Part shown: positions 39,399-50,408 of the stretch, one piece after another
How the letters are laid out: each line of letters begins with the position of its first letter
How positions within the stretch are numbered: the stretch's first letter is position 1
NCBI RefSeq assembly: GCF_017873625.1
Contig: NZ_JAGGKL010000003.1
Location: forward strand, 1 to 64,000
DNA: 64,000 nucleotides
Direction: 5' to 3'
Origin: Methanobacterium petrolearium
GTDB lineage: Archaea; Methanobacteriota; Methanobacteria; Methanobacteriales; Methanobacteriaceae
Program-made: the position numbers and the translations under genes
Notes under the pieces: generated by a model
The model's input: the letters and a program-made list of their open reading frames with translations, nothing else
Databases searched by the model: none
What the model was told of the DNA's origin: nothing

Positions 39399-39682
39399 TT
39401 TTTTATGGTATTTTTGGTATTTTTTTATCTTTTCATAGATCAGTTGTTCTTTAAACTACAATTTTGGGACAGCTTCAAGTTTAAAAAAAATAATTCAGCA
39501 AAGCGTTATTTAAACATAAACTAAAAGGTTATGATATAAAATATACTAATCTTAACGTTATAACATATACTAATCCAAACTTGTTGATGAGTAATGATTT
39601 TTAGGTTGTATCCAAATTAGATTGCAAAAAATTTTTAGATAGGGCTGTTTCAATTAATAGAAAAAAATGTTGTAGGATCATC

Positions 39683-40426
39683 ATGTTATATTTCAGAGGC
39701 TGTGTGGTGAGGGAAAAACTTCCCCAGATTGAGATGGCTACGTGCATGGTATTAAAGAAAGCCGGTATTGATTATGATATCTGGGATGGGGAAGAATGTT
39801 GTGGTTCTTTTCTACTTAGAACCGGCTTTACAGATGATGCATTGCAAGTGATGCATAAAACATTACAAAATTTAAGAAATGAAACTATACTCGTCTCCTG
39901 TGCAGGATGCTATAATACGTTAAAAAATGATTATAAAAAATATTTAGGTGTGGAGCTGGATGTTATCCATACTTCCCAATTATTCAGTAATTTAATAAAA
40001 CAAGGAATCATTAAGCCTGAAAAACTCGCAGTTAATGTTTGTTATCATGACCCATGCCATTTAGGCAGGCATTGTGGAGAGTATCAGGCCCCCAGAGAAG
40101 TATTGGATTCTGTGGCCCATCTGGTTCCCATGGAAAATGAAAAAGAAAATTCGCACTGTTGTGGAGCGGGGGGAGGGGTGAAATCAGTTTATCCTAAGTT
40201 AGCCTCAGAGATCGCTTCAAAAAGGGTTGATGATGCACTCCAGGCTGGGGCAGATCTTCTGGTAACCTGCTGTCCTTTCTGTGTTTTGAACTTAGAGTCA
40301 GAAAATTTCAAGGTTATCGATCTTACCGAATTTTTTTGGTTATGTAATAGCGTTGAGTTACTTGAAAATAATATATCAGATGAAGATATCCTGAAAAAAT
40401 CTCCAAATACACAGAAAAAAATTTGA
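39683..40426 (+). CDS. LutA/HdrB-like cysteine-rich (CCG) protein
   Basis: 247 residues with two CCG domains: RGCVVREK with EECCGSFL and SCAGCYNTL in the first, then CYHDPCHLGRHCGEY, HCCGAGGG and CCPFCVLN in the second. These cysteines bind Fe-S clusters in HdrB, GlpC and LutA. In the Lut system LutA works with LutB, and a LutB-like protein follows here. It would take part in electron transfer from a hydroxyacid or a thiol/disulfide reaction; the substrate is uncertain. A T/A-rich spacer precedes it and about 115 bases separate it from the next gene. Confidence 0.85.
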   Translation: MLYFRGCVVREKLPQIEMATCMVLKKAGIDYDIWDGEECCGSFLLRTGFTDDALQVMHKTLQNLRNETILVSCAGCYNTLKNDYKKYLGVELDVIHTSQLFSNLIKQGIIKPEKLAVNVCYHDPCHLGRHCGEYQAPREVLDSVAHLVPMENEKENSHCCGAGGGVKSVYPKLASEIASKRVDDALQAGADLLVTCCPFCVLNLESENFKVIDLTEFFWLCNSVELLENNISDEDILKKSPNTQKKI

Positions 40427-40540
40427 TAACTTACTGAAAACCGATATTTTGTCGAAAAAAAGGATTTCCCCTCCTCTTAAAGTAAGTTATCGCCAGAAAA
40501 TGTTTCATAGAAAGTGTTCAAATAACCAAGGGTGTTAATC

Positions 40541-41752
40541 ATGAAGAGATCTCAACTCAGTATAATGAACCGTTCATTTACTAAATTAAATGAAAGACGC
40601 TCCACCCTCATTTATAATGAAGATACAATTAATTTAAAGGAGAGAGTTCAAAAGATCAGGAAAAATTCTGTGGAACATCTTCACCTACTCTTGGAAAAAG
40701 CACAGGAAAATCTAACTGCTAATGGGATTGAAGTCATTCTGGCCAAAGATGCTGAAGAAGCTAGAGAATCCATATATCAACTGATCAAAAATGAGGATAT
40801 GATTGCCAAATCCAAATCCAACACAGCAGGAGAAATACAGCTCACAGAATACCTTGAATCAAGGGATGTGGAAGTTTTAGAAACTGATTTAGGCGATAGG
40901 ATAGTGCAATTCCATACTAGTCGCCCTACACATCCTATAGGACCCGCTTGTCACCTTAACATGGAGAAAATAGCAGAGGTGGTATCGGATAAATTTCAGA
41001 GGGAAGTTAAAGCTGAACCTCGGGCCATTCTGGAGACTGTTAAAAAAGATATCTTGGAAAAACTTTCCCAGTGCAAAGTGGGCATCACTGGAGCTAACAG
41101 TGTGGCTGCTGAAGATGGTTCTCTTCTAATGGTTCACAACGAAGGCAACATCAGCCTACTTACCATGTTGGACCTTCATATTGTCCTGGTGGGTATAGAT
41201 AAATTAGTACCCACCCTTGAAGATGCTATGTCTGTGGTGAAACTGGAAACCATCTATGCCACCGGCAAAACCGTCCCTGCCTATATGAATGTGGTATCAT
41301 CACCCTCAAAGACTGCAGATATTGAACAGATCCTATTGAAGGATATGTATGGAGCTAAAAGAGTGGTATTGATATTTTTAGATAACGGTCGAAGTAGAGC
41401 CTTAGAGGAAAAGGAGGAGTGTTTATGGTGTATTGGATGTGGAGCTTGTATTGTAAACTGTCCAGTGTACACCACACTTGGCCCTGATTTCGGTTATTTG
41501 CGTCATTTAGGTGGTAGAGGAATTGTTTTAAGTCATTTCATTGAGAATGATGAAGTTTGTTATGATTCAGGGCTTTACCAATGTACATTATGTGGTCTTT
41601 GCACAGTCGAATGTCCCCTGGAGATTCCCACCAACAATATGTTGGAAGATCTCAGGAAAGAATCTGTTAAAAAGGGTTTATATCTCGAAAAGCATGGTGA
41701 AATTCGCGAAAACATCAGGAAAAGAGGATCATCATTTAAACAGGAGACATAA
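40541..41752 (+). CDS. LutB-like LUD-domain iron-sulfur protein
   Basis: 403 residues. An N-terminal LUD domain (about 40-285; KSKSNTAGEI, ITGANSVAAEDGSL) is followed by two 4Fe-4S motifs of ferredoxin type: CLWCIGCGACIVNCP and CTLCGLCTVECP. LutB is the iron-sulfur subunit of the LutABC lactate oxidase in bacteria. No LutC-like partner is visible here, so the archaeal pair may oxidise a different hydroxyacid or pass electrons elsewhere. ATG at 40541 has GGGTG upstream; a GTG at 40532 is too close to it. Likely co-transcribed with the CCG protein. Confidence 0.85.
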   Translation: MKRSQLSIMNRSFTKLNERRSTLIYNEDTINLKERVQKIRKNSVEHLHLLLEKAQENLTANGIEVILAKDAEEARESIYQLIKNEDMIAKSKSNTAGEIQLTEYLESRDVEVLETDLGDRIVQFHTSRPTHPIGPACHLNMEKIAEVVSDKFQREVKAEPRAILETVKKDILEKLSQCKVGITGANSVAAEDGSLLMVHNEGNISLLTMLDLHIVLVGIDKLVPTLEDAMSVVKLETIYATGKTVPAYMNVVSSPSKTADIEQILLKDMYGAKRVVLIFLDNGRSRALEEKEECLWCIGCGACIVNCPVYTTLGPDFGYLRHLGGRGIVLSHFIENDEVCYDSGLYQCTLCGLCTVECPLEIPTNNMLEDLRKESVKKGLYLEKHGEIRENIRKRGSSFKQET

Positions 41753-41909
41753 TTAATAAGCATATGAAAAGAGATTAAATAAATTAATTTTAGATATGTA
41801 ATTTGTCATACATGGAATCATGGCTTAGAACCATATCATAAGTTCTAAAGAATCATATCATAGGTTTTAAATAATAGTTACAAGACTTGATAAATAATAA
41901 ATAGGAGGT

Positions 41910-42621
<712 letters not shown>

Positions 42622-42655
42622 ATAAAACCAATGGTTCGAAACATCAACAAAAATA

Positions 42656-42664
42656 AATATATAA
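42656..42664 (+). promoter_or_regulatory. Candidate TATA box of the IMP dehydrogenase gene
   Basis: AAATATATA lies 76 bases before the ATG, in the spacer after mfnB, which would give a leader of about 45-50 bases. Prediction only. Confidence 0.4.
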
Positions 42665-42731
42665 CTCAAATAATCCCTTTAAATTTTAACTTAATTCACG
42701 GATGAATGATAGATAATGGAGGAGAAATGTT

Positions 42732-44222
<1,491 letters not shown>

Positions 44223-44263
44223 CCCTACTTAATTTAAGGTTACTCCAGAGTTCAGGGCTCTCA

Positions 44264-44280
44264 CTTTTCTTTTAAATTTT
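44264..44280 (+). terminator. T-rich stretch after guaB
   Basis: A T-rich run with short interruptions about 40 bases after the guaB stop, consistent with an archaeal terminator. Confidence 0.3.
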
Positions 44281-44286
44281 AGGAGA

Positions 44287-44332
44287 TCATACATAATACT
44301 TTGCTTTTATGAAATCATGCATAATACTTTGT
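44287..44332. repeat. Imperfect 28-base tandem duplication at the mobA start
   Basis: TCATACATAATACTTTGC (from 44287) and TCATGCATAATACTTTGT (from 44315) are near-identical with a 28-base period. The second copy encodes residues 3-8 of MobA. The only AGGAG (44281-44285) sits before the first copy, 23 bases from the ATG at 44309. Confidence 0.8.
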
Positions 44333-44968
44333 GGTGGCAGAAGCCGACGCATGGGGCAGGATAAAGGGTTGATGGGTTTTGAAAAGAAACCTCTTATAAT
44401 CCATATACTGGAAACCCTCCAAGATGTTGTAGATGAGATTACAGTGGTTTTCAGGGATAATAAACAGCTTAACTCCTATAAAAAACATATCAACACTTAC
44501 CTATCCCCTCATCAGAATCATATTCCCTTTTTACGATATGCAGTTGACTTTGAAAAGGATCAGGGCCCTTTAGTCGGATTGCTAACTGGTTTATCATTTA
44601 TAAAAACCGATGGGGCACTGGTTTTACCTTGTGACTCGCCTTTTGTTTCTCAACAGTTTATAAAGAATATTTTCAACATTAATGAGAAACATAGACCAGG
44701 TGAAAATAATCATGACATCGAATTTCTGGCCATAATTCCTACCTGGCCAGATGGATCCTTGGAACCTTTACATGCATATTACCATAAAGATTGTATTCCT
44801 TTTATCAAAAAACAATTAAAAGCAGGATCAAAAGACGTTAGATCGGTTTTAAAGACCATGAATGTTAACTATGTTAAAGTTGAAGTTTTAGATCCTGAAA
44901 AAATTAGTTTCGCCAATTTAAACCGTCCAGAAGACATTAAATCAGTTAATTCTCACAGTAAAGATTAA
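44309..44968 (+). CDS. mobA: Molybdenum cofactor guanylyltransferase
   Basis: 219 residues of the MobA family, which links GMP to molybdopterin to form the bis-MGD cofactor used by molybdenum or tungsten formate and formylmethanofuran dehydrogenases. The GTP-binding loop LCGGRSRRMGQDKG is at the N-terminus, a DQGPLVGLLTGL segment comes mid-protein, and ALVLPCDSPF contains the metal aspartate. The start is odd: the nearest AGGAG is 23 bases upstream because of a local duplication (44287-44332). moaE of the same cofactor pathway is at 48971-49408. Confidence 0.9.
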   Translation: MKSCIILCGGRSRRMGQDKGLMGFEKKPLIIHILETLQDVVDEITVVFRDNKQLNSYKKHINTYLSPHQNHIPFLRYAVDFEKDQGPLVGLLTGLSFIKTDGALVLPCDSPFVSQQFIKNIFNINEKHRPGENNHDIEFLAIIPTWPDGSLEPLHAYYHKDCIPFIKKQLKAGSKDVRSVLKTMNVNYVKVEVLDPEKISFANLNRPEDIKSVNSHSKD

Positions 44969-45210
44969 TATTAGGAAATTAACACGGAATCTGATTTTAA
45001 AATAGAGTTAATATGGATTTAAATTAGATTTAAAATAGATAATCTGTAATGCTATGAAAATAATCCAAAAACTTGTTAAACGTTTAATCAAAGATTACCC
45101 TATCTAAGTCAAAAATCGGAGATTATTCACTTTAATGGATTTAAAGAGATTGTAGGATTTACTGGAATTATCGGTAGAAATTTAGTTAATATCGTTATTA
45201 TTAAATACCG

Positions 45211-45450
<240 letters not shown>

Positions 45451-45574
45451 TGCATCAACCACATTTAGTTTTTTAAGTATATTGGTGGCAACACTTAAAA
45501 AGGTTACGGAATTTTAATAACCATTTTTGGATATTATTCCGTTTTTTTGAATGGATAATAGAGATATGAAACAA

Positions 45575-46345
45575 TTATTCAGATATCTCCACTTTCGCGG
45601 AAGGATCAAAGGGATTGGTTCGTATTGCTAGTGAAAACAGATAAGGATAATTATTCATAAGATGCTCCATATATTCCAGCCATTCGTTGATTAAAAGACC
45701 ATATACCCTTGCTGTGTCTCCAGAAAGATGATGGTAATCAGCTACTGGTAACTGGGATATATCATTACGGTGCTCCAATTCTTCCATAAAATGAAATACC
45801 GCCCAGAGCAGTTCAGTGAAACTTTCATGTTCAAGGAGGTTAGGATTCTCCAGTAAGGCCAGTAAAAACTTTCTTTTACCAACCAATTCTTCCTTGGTGT
45901 TTTCCAGGAATTTTATGGAGTCTTTGTTTTCCCCATCAATTTTAATTTCATAGTTTAAGTTCTGTATTTCATCTTTAGCACGGGCAAAGTCGTTTTCAGA
46001 CCAGGCATTGTTGATTAAAAGAATTTTTCTGATTTTTTCTGTATTGGGGTCGAATTTGGTAAGTGCTGCCAGGAGATCAGTTCCTACTTCACTGAAAAAG
46101 GCCCCGATAACCATGTTAAGTTTTTCCATCATGTTTTGTTTTTCACGTTCACTGATGGCACTTTCAATGACCAGTACCACTAAGAGAATTTCAATGGGAA
46201 GGAATGCCGTATCAATACCAATATAAAAGAATACATGTTCAACATCATGGAAAATAATTATGTCCAGAAAATAAAGGAATGCTGAGAGTACTACCAAAAA
46301 TATTCCAAGTTTAACTCTCCAACTCATGTTTTTAATGAATTTCAT
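45575..46345 (-). CDS. Membrane hypothetical protein with large cytosolic helical domain
   Basis: 256 residues. Two hydrophobic helices (about 12-30 and 40-62) are followed by a charged, mostly helical domain (SEREKQNMMEKLNMVIGAFF onward) with no recognised motif. The arrangement resembles small two-helix membrane anchors with a sensing or scaffold domain, but no family can be named. GGGTGA precedes the ATG. It stands alone, in the same direction as cbiT/ubiX but separated from them by more than 200 bases. Confidence 0.65.
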   Translation of the reverse strand: MKFIKNMSWRVKLGIFLVVLSAFLYFLDIIIFHDVEHVFFYIGIDTAFLPIEILLVVLVIESAISEREKQNMMEKLNMVIGAFFSEVGTDLLAALTKFDPNTEKIRKILLINNAWSENDFARAKDEIQNLNYEIKIDGENKDSIKFLENTKEELVGKRKFLLALLENPNLLEHESFTELLWAVFHFMEELEHRNDISQLPVADYHHLSGDTARVYGLLINEWLEYMEHLMNNYPYLFSLAIRTNPFDPSAKVEISE

Positions 46346-46568
46346 TTAGTCACCCGGTTAAATGATTTTTTTTAATGATTATAAAAGATTATATATTTTT
46401 TTTGACATGACGATAATTTTTGACATGATGAATAATTGTAAGTATTAAATTTAGTTTTATATTTATGTGTTGAATTTAGTTATAACTATTGAATTGTAAG
46501 TGTTGAATTCTTTTGTAAAAGATTAAATAAAAAAAACAATTTAATCTAAAATTTAATTTAAACTAATT

Positions 46569-47147
46569 TCAGGGGTTGCCATACTCATTCTTAACTGCAG
46601 AGATGATAGTTATGGGGTTTCGTCCCATCATCATGGTACCCCTATCTGTGATATTGCCCTTGGCAATGGTGACTTCAACAACATCAAGAGTCATGTTAAG
46701 TTTTTTGAATGTTTCAACAGCTTCCACACGGGTTTCAAGAAGTATTGAAGTGACTACTATCCTGCCATTTAAATTAAGCTTTTCATATCCCTGACTGATT
46801 ATCTGGGGAAGGTCTCCACTGCTACCTCCAATTAAGAGTACATCAAAGGAGGTAAGTTCCGTCATAACACTGAGTGCATCTCCTTCAATGAGTTTCACCT
46901 TTTCTAGAAGTTTATGTTTTATAAGATTTTGTTGGGTGAGTGATACGGCTTCAGGGTTTTTATCGATTGCTATAACTTTATGTGCCCTCTGGGCTGATTC
47001 AACTGTCAATCCTCCGGTTCCACAACCAACATCCAGTACCACATCCTCCTGGTAGATATGTGCCTTACACATCACCAAACATCGCACTTCCTCTTTGGTA
47101 GGGCCAGGAACTTGTTTAGACTGGATGAAATCTTCATCTCTTATCAT
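46569..47147 (-). CDS. cbiT: Cobalt-precorrin-6B C15-methyltransferase (decarboxylating)
   Basis: 192 residues of the CbiT family, SAM-dependent: it methylates C15 and decarboxylates the acetate chain at C12 during anaerobic corrin synthesis, supplying cobamides for methyl transfer. Motif I is VLDVGCGTGGLTVE, followed by VIAIDKNPEAV and LLIGGSSGDLPQII. The PGPTKEEVRCL N-terminus is characteristic of archaeal CbiT. The ATG at 47147 follows GGAGGT and overlaps the ubiX stop (ATGA), so the two are coupled. Confidence 0.9.
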   Translation of the reverse strand: MIRDEDFIQSKQVPGPTKEEVRCLVMCKAHIYQEDVVLDVGCGTGGLTVESAQRAHKVIAIDKNPEAVSLTQQNLIKHKLLEKVKLIEGDALSVMTELTSFDVLLIGGSSGDLPQIISQGYEKLNLNGRIVVTSILLETRVEAVETFKKLNMTLDVVEVTIAKGNITDRGTMMMGRNPITIISAVKNEYGNP

Positions 47148-47704
47148 GGTACCTCCCCATGCCATCTCTGGTAAAGGTTATGGTCAATGTGTAGAATGTC
47201 CAGTATTTTACCCACCAGAAAGTCCACCAGTTCCTCAATGTTCTGGGGTTGATGATAAAAGGCAGGCATGGCTGGTAAGATAATGCCTCCCTCTTTACTG
47301 ATTTTCAACATGTTTTCAAGGTGAACTGAACGTAGGGGAGTTTCCCTTGGCACGATTAACAAGGTTCTTCTCTCTTTTAAAGCCACATCAGCAGTTCGGG
47401 TGACTGCATTACTGGCAAACCCACTAGAAATAGCAGATATGGTTTTCATGGTACATGGAACAATGATCATGGATTCAAACCTGCATGAACCACTGTTAAT
47501 GGCAGCGGTAAGGTCATTGGGTTCATAAAAATGGTGACAAAGTTTTTTAAGGTGGTCCTCATCCACTCCCATTTCATGTTTGAGTATTATGCGTGCTGGT
47601 TCAGTTACCACCAGTGCAGTGTCTTTTCCCATCTCTTTCAATACTTCCAGTAATCTGACACCGTAAACAACACCACTTGCTCCTGTAATGGCTACCACTA
47701 TCAT
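47144..47704 (-). CDS. ubiX: Flavin prenyltransferase UbiX
   Basis: 186 residues. UbiX attaches a dimethylallyl group to FMN, making the prenyl-FMN cofactor for UbiD-type decarboxylases. Visible: VAITGASGVVYGVRLL for FMN binding, IIVPCTMKTISAISSG and the RETPLRSVHLENM phosphate-binding arginines. The ATG at 47704 follows GTGAT. No UbiD-like gene is in the window. It shares a four-base overlap with cbiT, though no pathway link between them is known. Confidence 0.92.
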   Translation of the reverse strand: MIVVAITGASGVVYGVRLLEVLKEMGKDTALVVTEPARIILKHEMGVDEDHLKKLCHHFYEPNDLTAAINSGSCRFESMIIVPCTMKTISAISSGFASNAVTRTADVALKERRTLLIVPRETPLRSVHLENMLKISKEGGIILPAMPAFYHQPQNIEELVDFLVGKILDILHIDHNLYQRWHGEVP

Positions 47705-47807
47705 AAAAATCACTGCATTTTTTTCTTTACTGTTAATAATTGAATTGTAATTACTAAATTACTAAAATTATTAGTTATTAAATTTATAACATTGGAATTT
47801 AAAGTCA

Positions 47808-48968
47808 TCAGTCTGTTATATCCAGGAAATCGGGGAAGTTTAGTTTAAAAGCATGCTCTGCATATTCTTCAGGCAAGTAAATGCTTAGATCTGCATGGTT
47901 GAAACGGGCATCCTTCAAAGCCATCACCAGATTGGAAACCTCCCCTAACTTCACAGTGTCGCCATTAAGAGATATTGGAGTAGTCATCTCATGAAAAGCC
48001 GGATATTCTGGAATATCAACTAATATACAGTCAGGGTGTGCTCCTACTTCATTTGCGATCTCTTCTTCGATTTTATTAATCTTTTCTAAACTCATCTGGA
48101 AAACAGATTCAGGATTGGTTGTTTCATCAAGTTTTAGGGAGTATACACGTTTGTAGAGTTTTCTGGTGTCGATTCTGGTGATTATATCCTTTATGTATCC
48201 TTTTTGGGATCTGGCAGCTGAAATAACATCGGTATCATCGTATTTATATATTTCACTGGCATTAATAACCTTTTTTTCTAAGAGTTTCTTCAAACATCGC
48301 CTAAACATTGAATTAACAATTCGGGTAGTGTGGTGCTGATAAACACTGGGATACATGAAGTAACGTGCCAGTAACATGGATTCTGCAGCTTGCACACCTT
48401 TACTTTGTAGTATGAGACCATCATCCAGTTTCATATTGAAAATAAGGCGTTCAACATCTATCACCCCATAAGCAACCCCTGTGTAATGTGAATCACGTAG
48501 TAAGTAATCCATTCGGTCAACATCAAGTTCTCCGGAAATTATTTGGCCTAACGGGCCTTTACCACTGATAACCTTTATGATTTCCTTTATGGAGAATTTT
48601 TCTGATAATATATCGCCTAATTGTGATTCTTTGATGAGTTTGGAGGTGAGTTCTTCATGTGAAGAATTTATGACTCCTTCAGAAACATGGGAAAATGGTC
48701 CGTGGCCAGCATCGTGGAGAAGGGCACAGCTTCTCACCAAAGTTTGGGTGTGTTCATCCAGCTGGAGATTTCGAGACAATCGTGATGCAAGGTACATAGT
48801 TCCTATAGAGTGCTCGAAACGACTATGATTAGCACCAGGATATACCAAATAAGTGAATCCTAATTGTTTTATCCTTCTCAAACGTTGAATTTCAGGAGTA
48901 TCAGCTAAGCTAACCTCAAATTCCCCTAATTGAAGGTCTCCATGGACACTGTCCCTTATAAACTTCAA
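47808..48968 (-). CDS. HD-domain phosphohydrolase (dNTPase-like)
   Basis: 386 residues of the SAMHD1/dGTPase-like HD superfamily. The metal-binding set is visible as NHSRFEHSIGT (His), CALLHDAGHGPFSH (His-Asp) and ELDVDRMDYLLRDS (Asp). The start MKFIRDSVHGDLQL is typical of archaeal and bacterial YdhJ/YwfO-like members, which cleave triphosphate from dNTPs. It lies two bases downstream of moaE on the same strand, in one transcription unit with nadM. Confidence 0.88.
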   Translation of the reverse strand: MKFIRDSVHGDLQLGEFEVSLADTPEIQRLRRIKQLGFTYLVYPGANHSRFEHSIGTMYLASRLSRNLQLDEHTQTLVRSCALLHDAGHGPFSHVSEGVINSSHEELTSKLIKESQLGDILSEKFSIKEIIKVISGKGPLGQIISGELDVDRMDYLLRDSHYTGVAYGVIDVERLIFNMKLDDGLILQSKGVQAAESMLLARYFMYPSVYQHHTTRIVNSMFRRCLKKLLEKKVINASEIYKYDDTDVISAARSQKGYIKDIITRIDTRKLYKRVYSLKLDETTNPESVFQMSLEKINKIEEEIANEVGAHPDCILVDIPEYPAFHEMTTPISLNGDTVKLGEVSNLVMALKDARFNHADLSIYLPEEYAEHAFKLNFPDFLDITD

Positions 48969-48970
48969 TT

Positions 48971-49408
48971 TTAACCCCCTGACATAATTATATTACTACC
49001 TGCACTTCCCTCTTCTACTTTTTTAAAATCCAATTCATATTTCACCCTTTCAATGATTTCTTCCAGAGCTGCACGGGTTTCATGGCGATGGGCGCCAGCC
49101 ACTGCTGCCAGAAACATGGGATCTCCTGGTTCAAACTGGCCTAAGTAATGGACCACTGCTATAGATTTTATTTTGTGTGTTTTTTTAACATCTTTGAGAA
49201 TGGTTTCCAGTTCCTTTTCTGTTTTTTCTGGATCAGAAGAGGTGAGGGTGATTTTATCCGTGGTCTTGGATTCGTCTTTACCTCTTACAATCCCTTCAAA
49301 AGTAAAGATAGCTCCACATTCTGCAATAACAGAGTCGTCCTTAATTTTTTTTGTTAAATCATCCAGGGTGATGTTTTCATCATCATTGATGATCTTTGCT
49401 ATAATCAT
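48971..49408 (-). CDS. moaE: Molybdopterin synthase catalytic subunit
   Basis: 145 residues. MoaE with MoaD converts cyclic pyranopterin monophosphate to molybdopterin. The AIFTFEGIVRG N-terminal strand, AVVHYLGQFEPGDP, AGAHRHETRAALEEIIERVK and the catalytic Lys region DFKKVEEGSAG are all present. Its ATG overlaps the nadM stop by four bases. No moaD is seen nearby; mobA lies a few kilobases away on the other strand. Confidence 0.95.
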   Translation of the reverse strand: MIIAKIINDDENITLDDLTKKIKDDSVIAECGAIFTFEGIVRGKDESKTTDKITLTSSDPEKTEKELETILKDVKKTHKIKSIAVVHYLGQFEPGDPMFLAAVAGAHRHETRAALEEIIERVKYELDFKKVEEGSAGSNIIMSGG

Positions 49409-49929
49409 ATTTCACTAACCTCCTTTCTGGCCAGTTGTTTGATTCTTGAAATACCGTCAATTTCATTAACAACCTCAACAACAGATTCAGGAACTAATTC
49501 TTCCCATTTCCCACCATCAAGCATCCTACGCCTGACTTCAGTGCCTGAATAGACTTCCCTATTGAAAAGCGGTGGTTCCGTGACCTCGTAACCTTTTTCA
49601 GTGAACAGTCTTTGGACCAGGGGATTTCCAGAATATACGTGTTCAAATGGAGGAGTTAACATCTCCATATGAGCTACCCAGAGAGAATTACATTCAATAT
49701 CTTGTACTGGTATAATATAATACCGAGAAGCTCGTATACCATTTTCTGCCAGGGCTTTGCTAACCATCATTACCCTTTCACCAGCAGTGAAAGGATCCTT
49801 GATACTATGACTAAGTTGTGAACTTCCAATTACAATAATCACTTCTTCCAATATATTTAGTATGTTTTTGATCACCTGAAGATGTCCCAGGTGAAACGGT
49901 TGCATCCTACCAACAAGAAGTCCCCTCAT
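49405..49929 (-). CDS. nadM: Nicotinamide-nucleotide adenylyltransferase (archaeal NadM)
   Basis: 174 residues from the ATG at 49929. This nucleotidyltransferase makes NAD from NMN and ATP. The GRMQPFHLGHL (HxGH) motif and the C-terminal REVYSGTEVRRRM (ISGTxxR-type) ATP-binding motif are both present, and the length equals that of archaeal NadM. A GTG three codons upstream lies too close to GGTG. First gene of the nadM-moaE-HD unit. Confidence 0.95.
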   Translation of the reverse strand: MRGLLVGRMQPFHLGHLQVIKNILNILEEVIIVIGSSQLSHSIKDPFTAGERVMMVSKALAENGIRASRYYIIPVQDIECNSLWVAHMEMLTPPFEHVYSGNPLVQRLFTEKGYEVTEPPLFNREVYSGTEVRRRMLDGGKWEELVPESVVEVVNEIDGISRIKQLARKEVSEI

Positions 49930-50408
49930 ACATAACACACCATCATAATCAATTATTCATTCTTTAAAAACCATTAATTATTCCTTAAAAAGGTCAAAAA
50001 TCTTCTTTTTCTGCAAACATTACTCTCTTAATATGTTCTCTTTTTACAAACATAAATAATTTAACTAAAAACTTCAAGTTAATGAATTATGGAAGGATAT
50101 TACACCAATCCAGAAAGTTGTGGTTATATTATGATTCTAATGACATCCCTATTCATAACTCAAGATTTATGGTATAATACCCTTAATCCCTTAGCGGTTA
50201 GTTAAAAATTTATTTATTGTACAGAATTTTGTTTGTTTTTGAATCATTTTAAGAAAAATGAAATAAAAATCACAGGATAATCTATATATCTCGAGATGGG
50301 TAACAAGAAATAGTATCTAACTTAAAAATGAATCTAGAAAAAAAATGAATTAACATACTCTACAGATTGTATCAATTTTCTTATAGATCAAGACAGATGG
50401 TGATGTGA
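49930..50408. other. Divergent promoter region between nadM and atwA
   Basis: About 480 AT-rich bases. The likely atwA TATA element is at 50281-50289. A 38-codon open frame (50089-50205, plus) lacks a ribosome site and is not called. No RNA gene seen. Confidence 0.45.
50281..50289 (+). promoter_or_regulatory. Candidate TATA box of atwA
   Basis: TCTATATAT, preceded by A-rich sequence that could act as BRE, lies about 120 bases before the atwA ATG and implies a leader of about 95 bases. Prediction only. Confidence 0.35.

Noticed and set aside
50089..50205. 38-codon plus-strand open frame upstream of atwA
   Set aside because: No ribosome site, no recognisable composition, and it lies in the probable promoter region.
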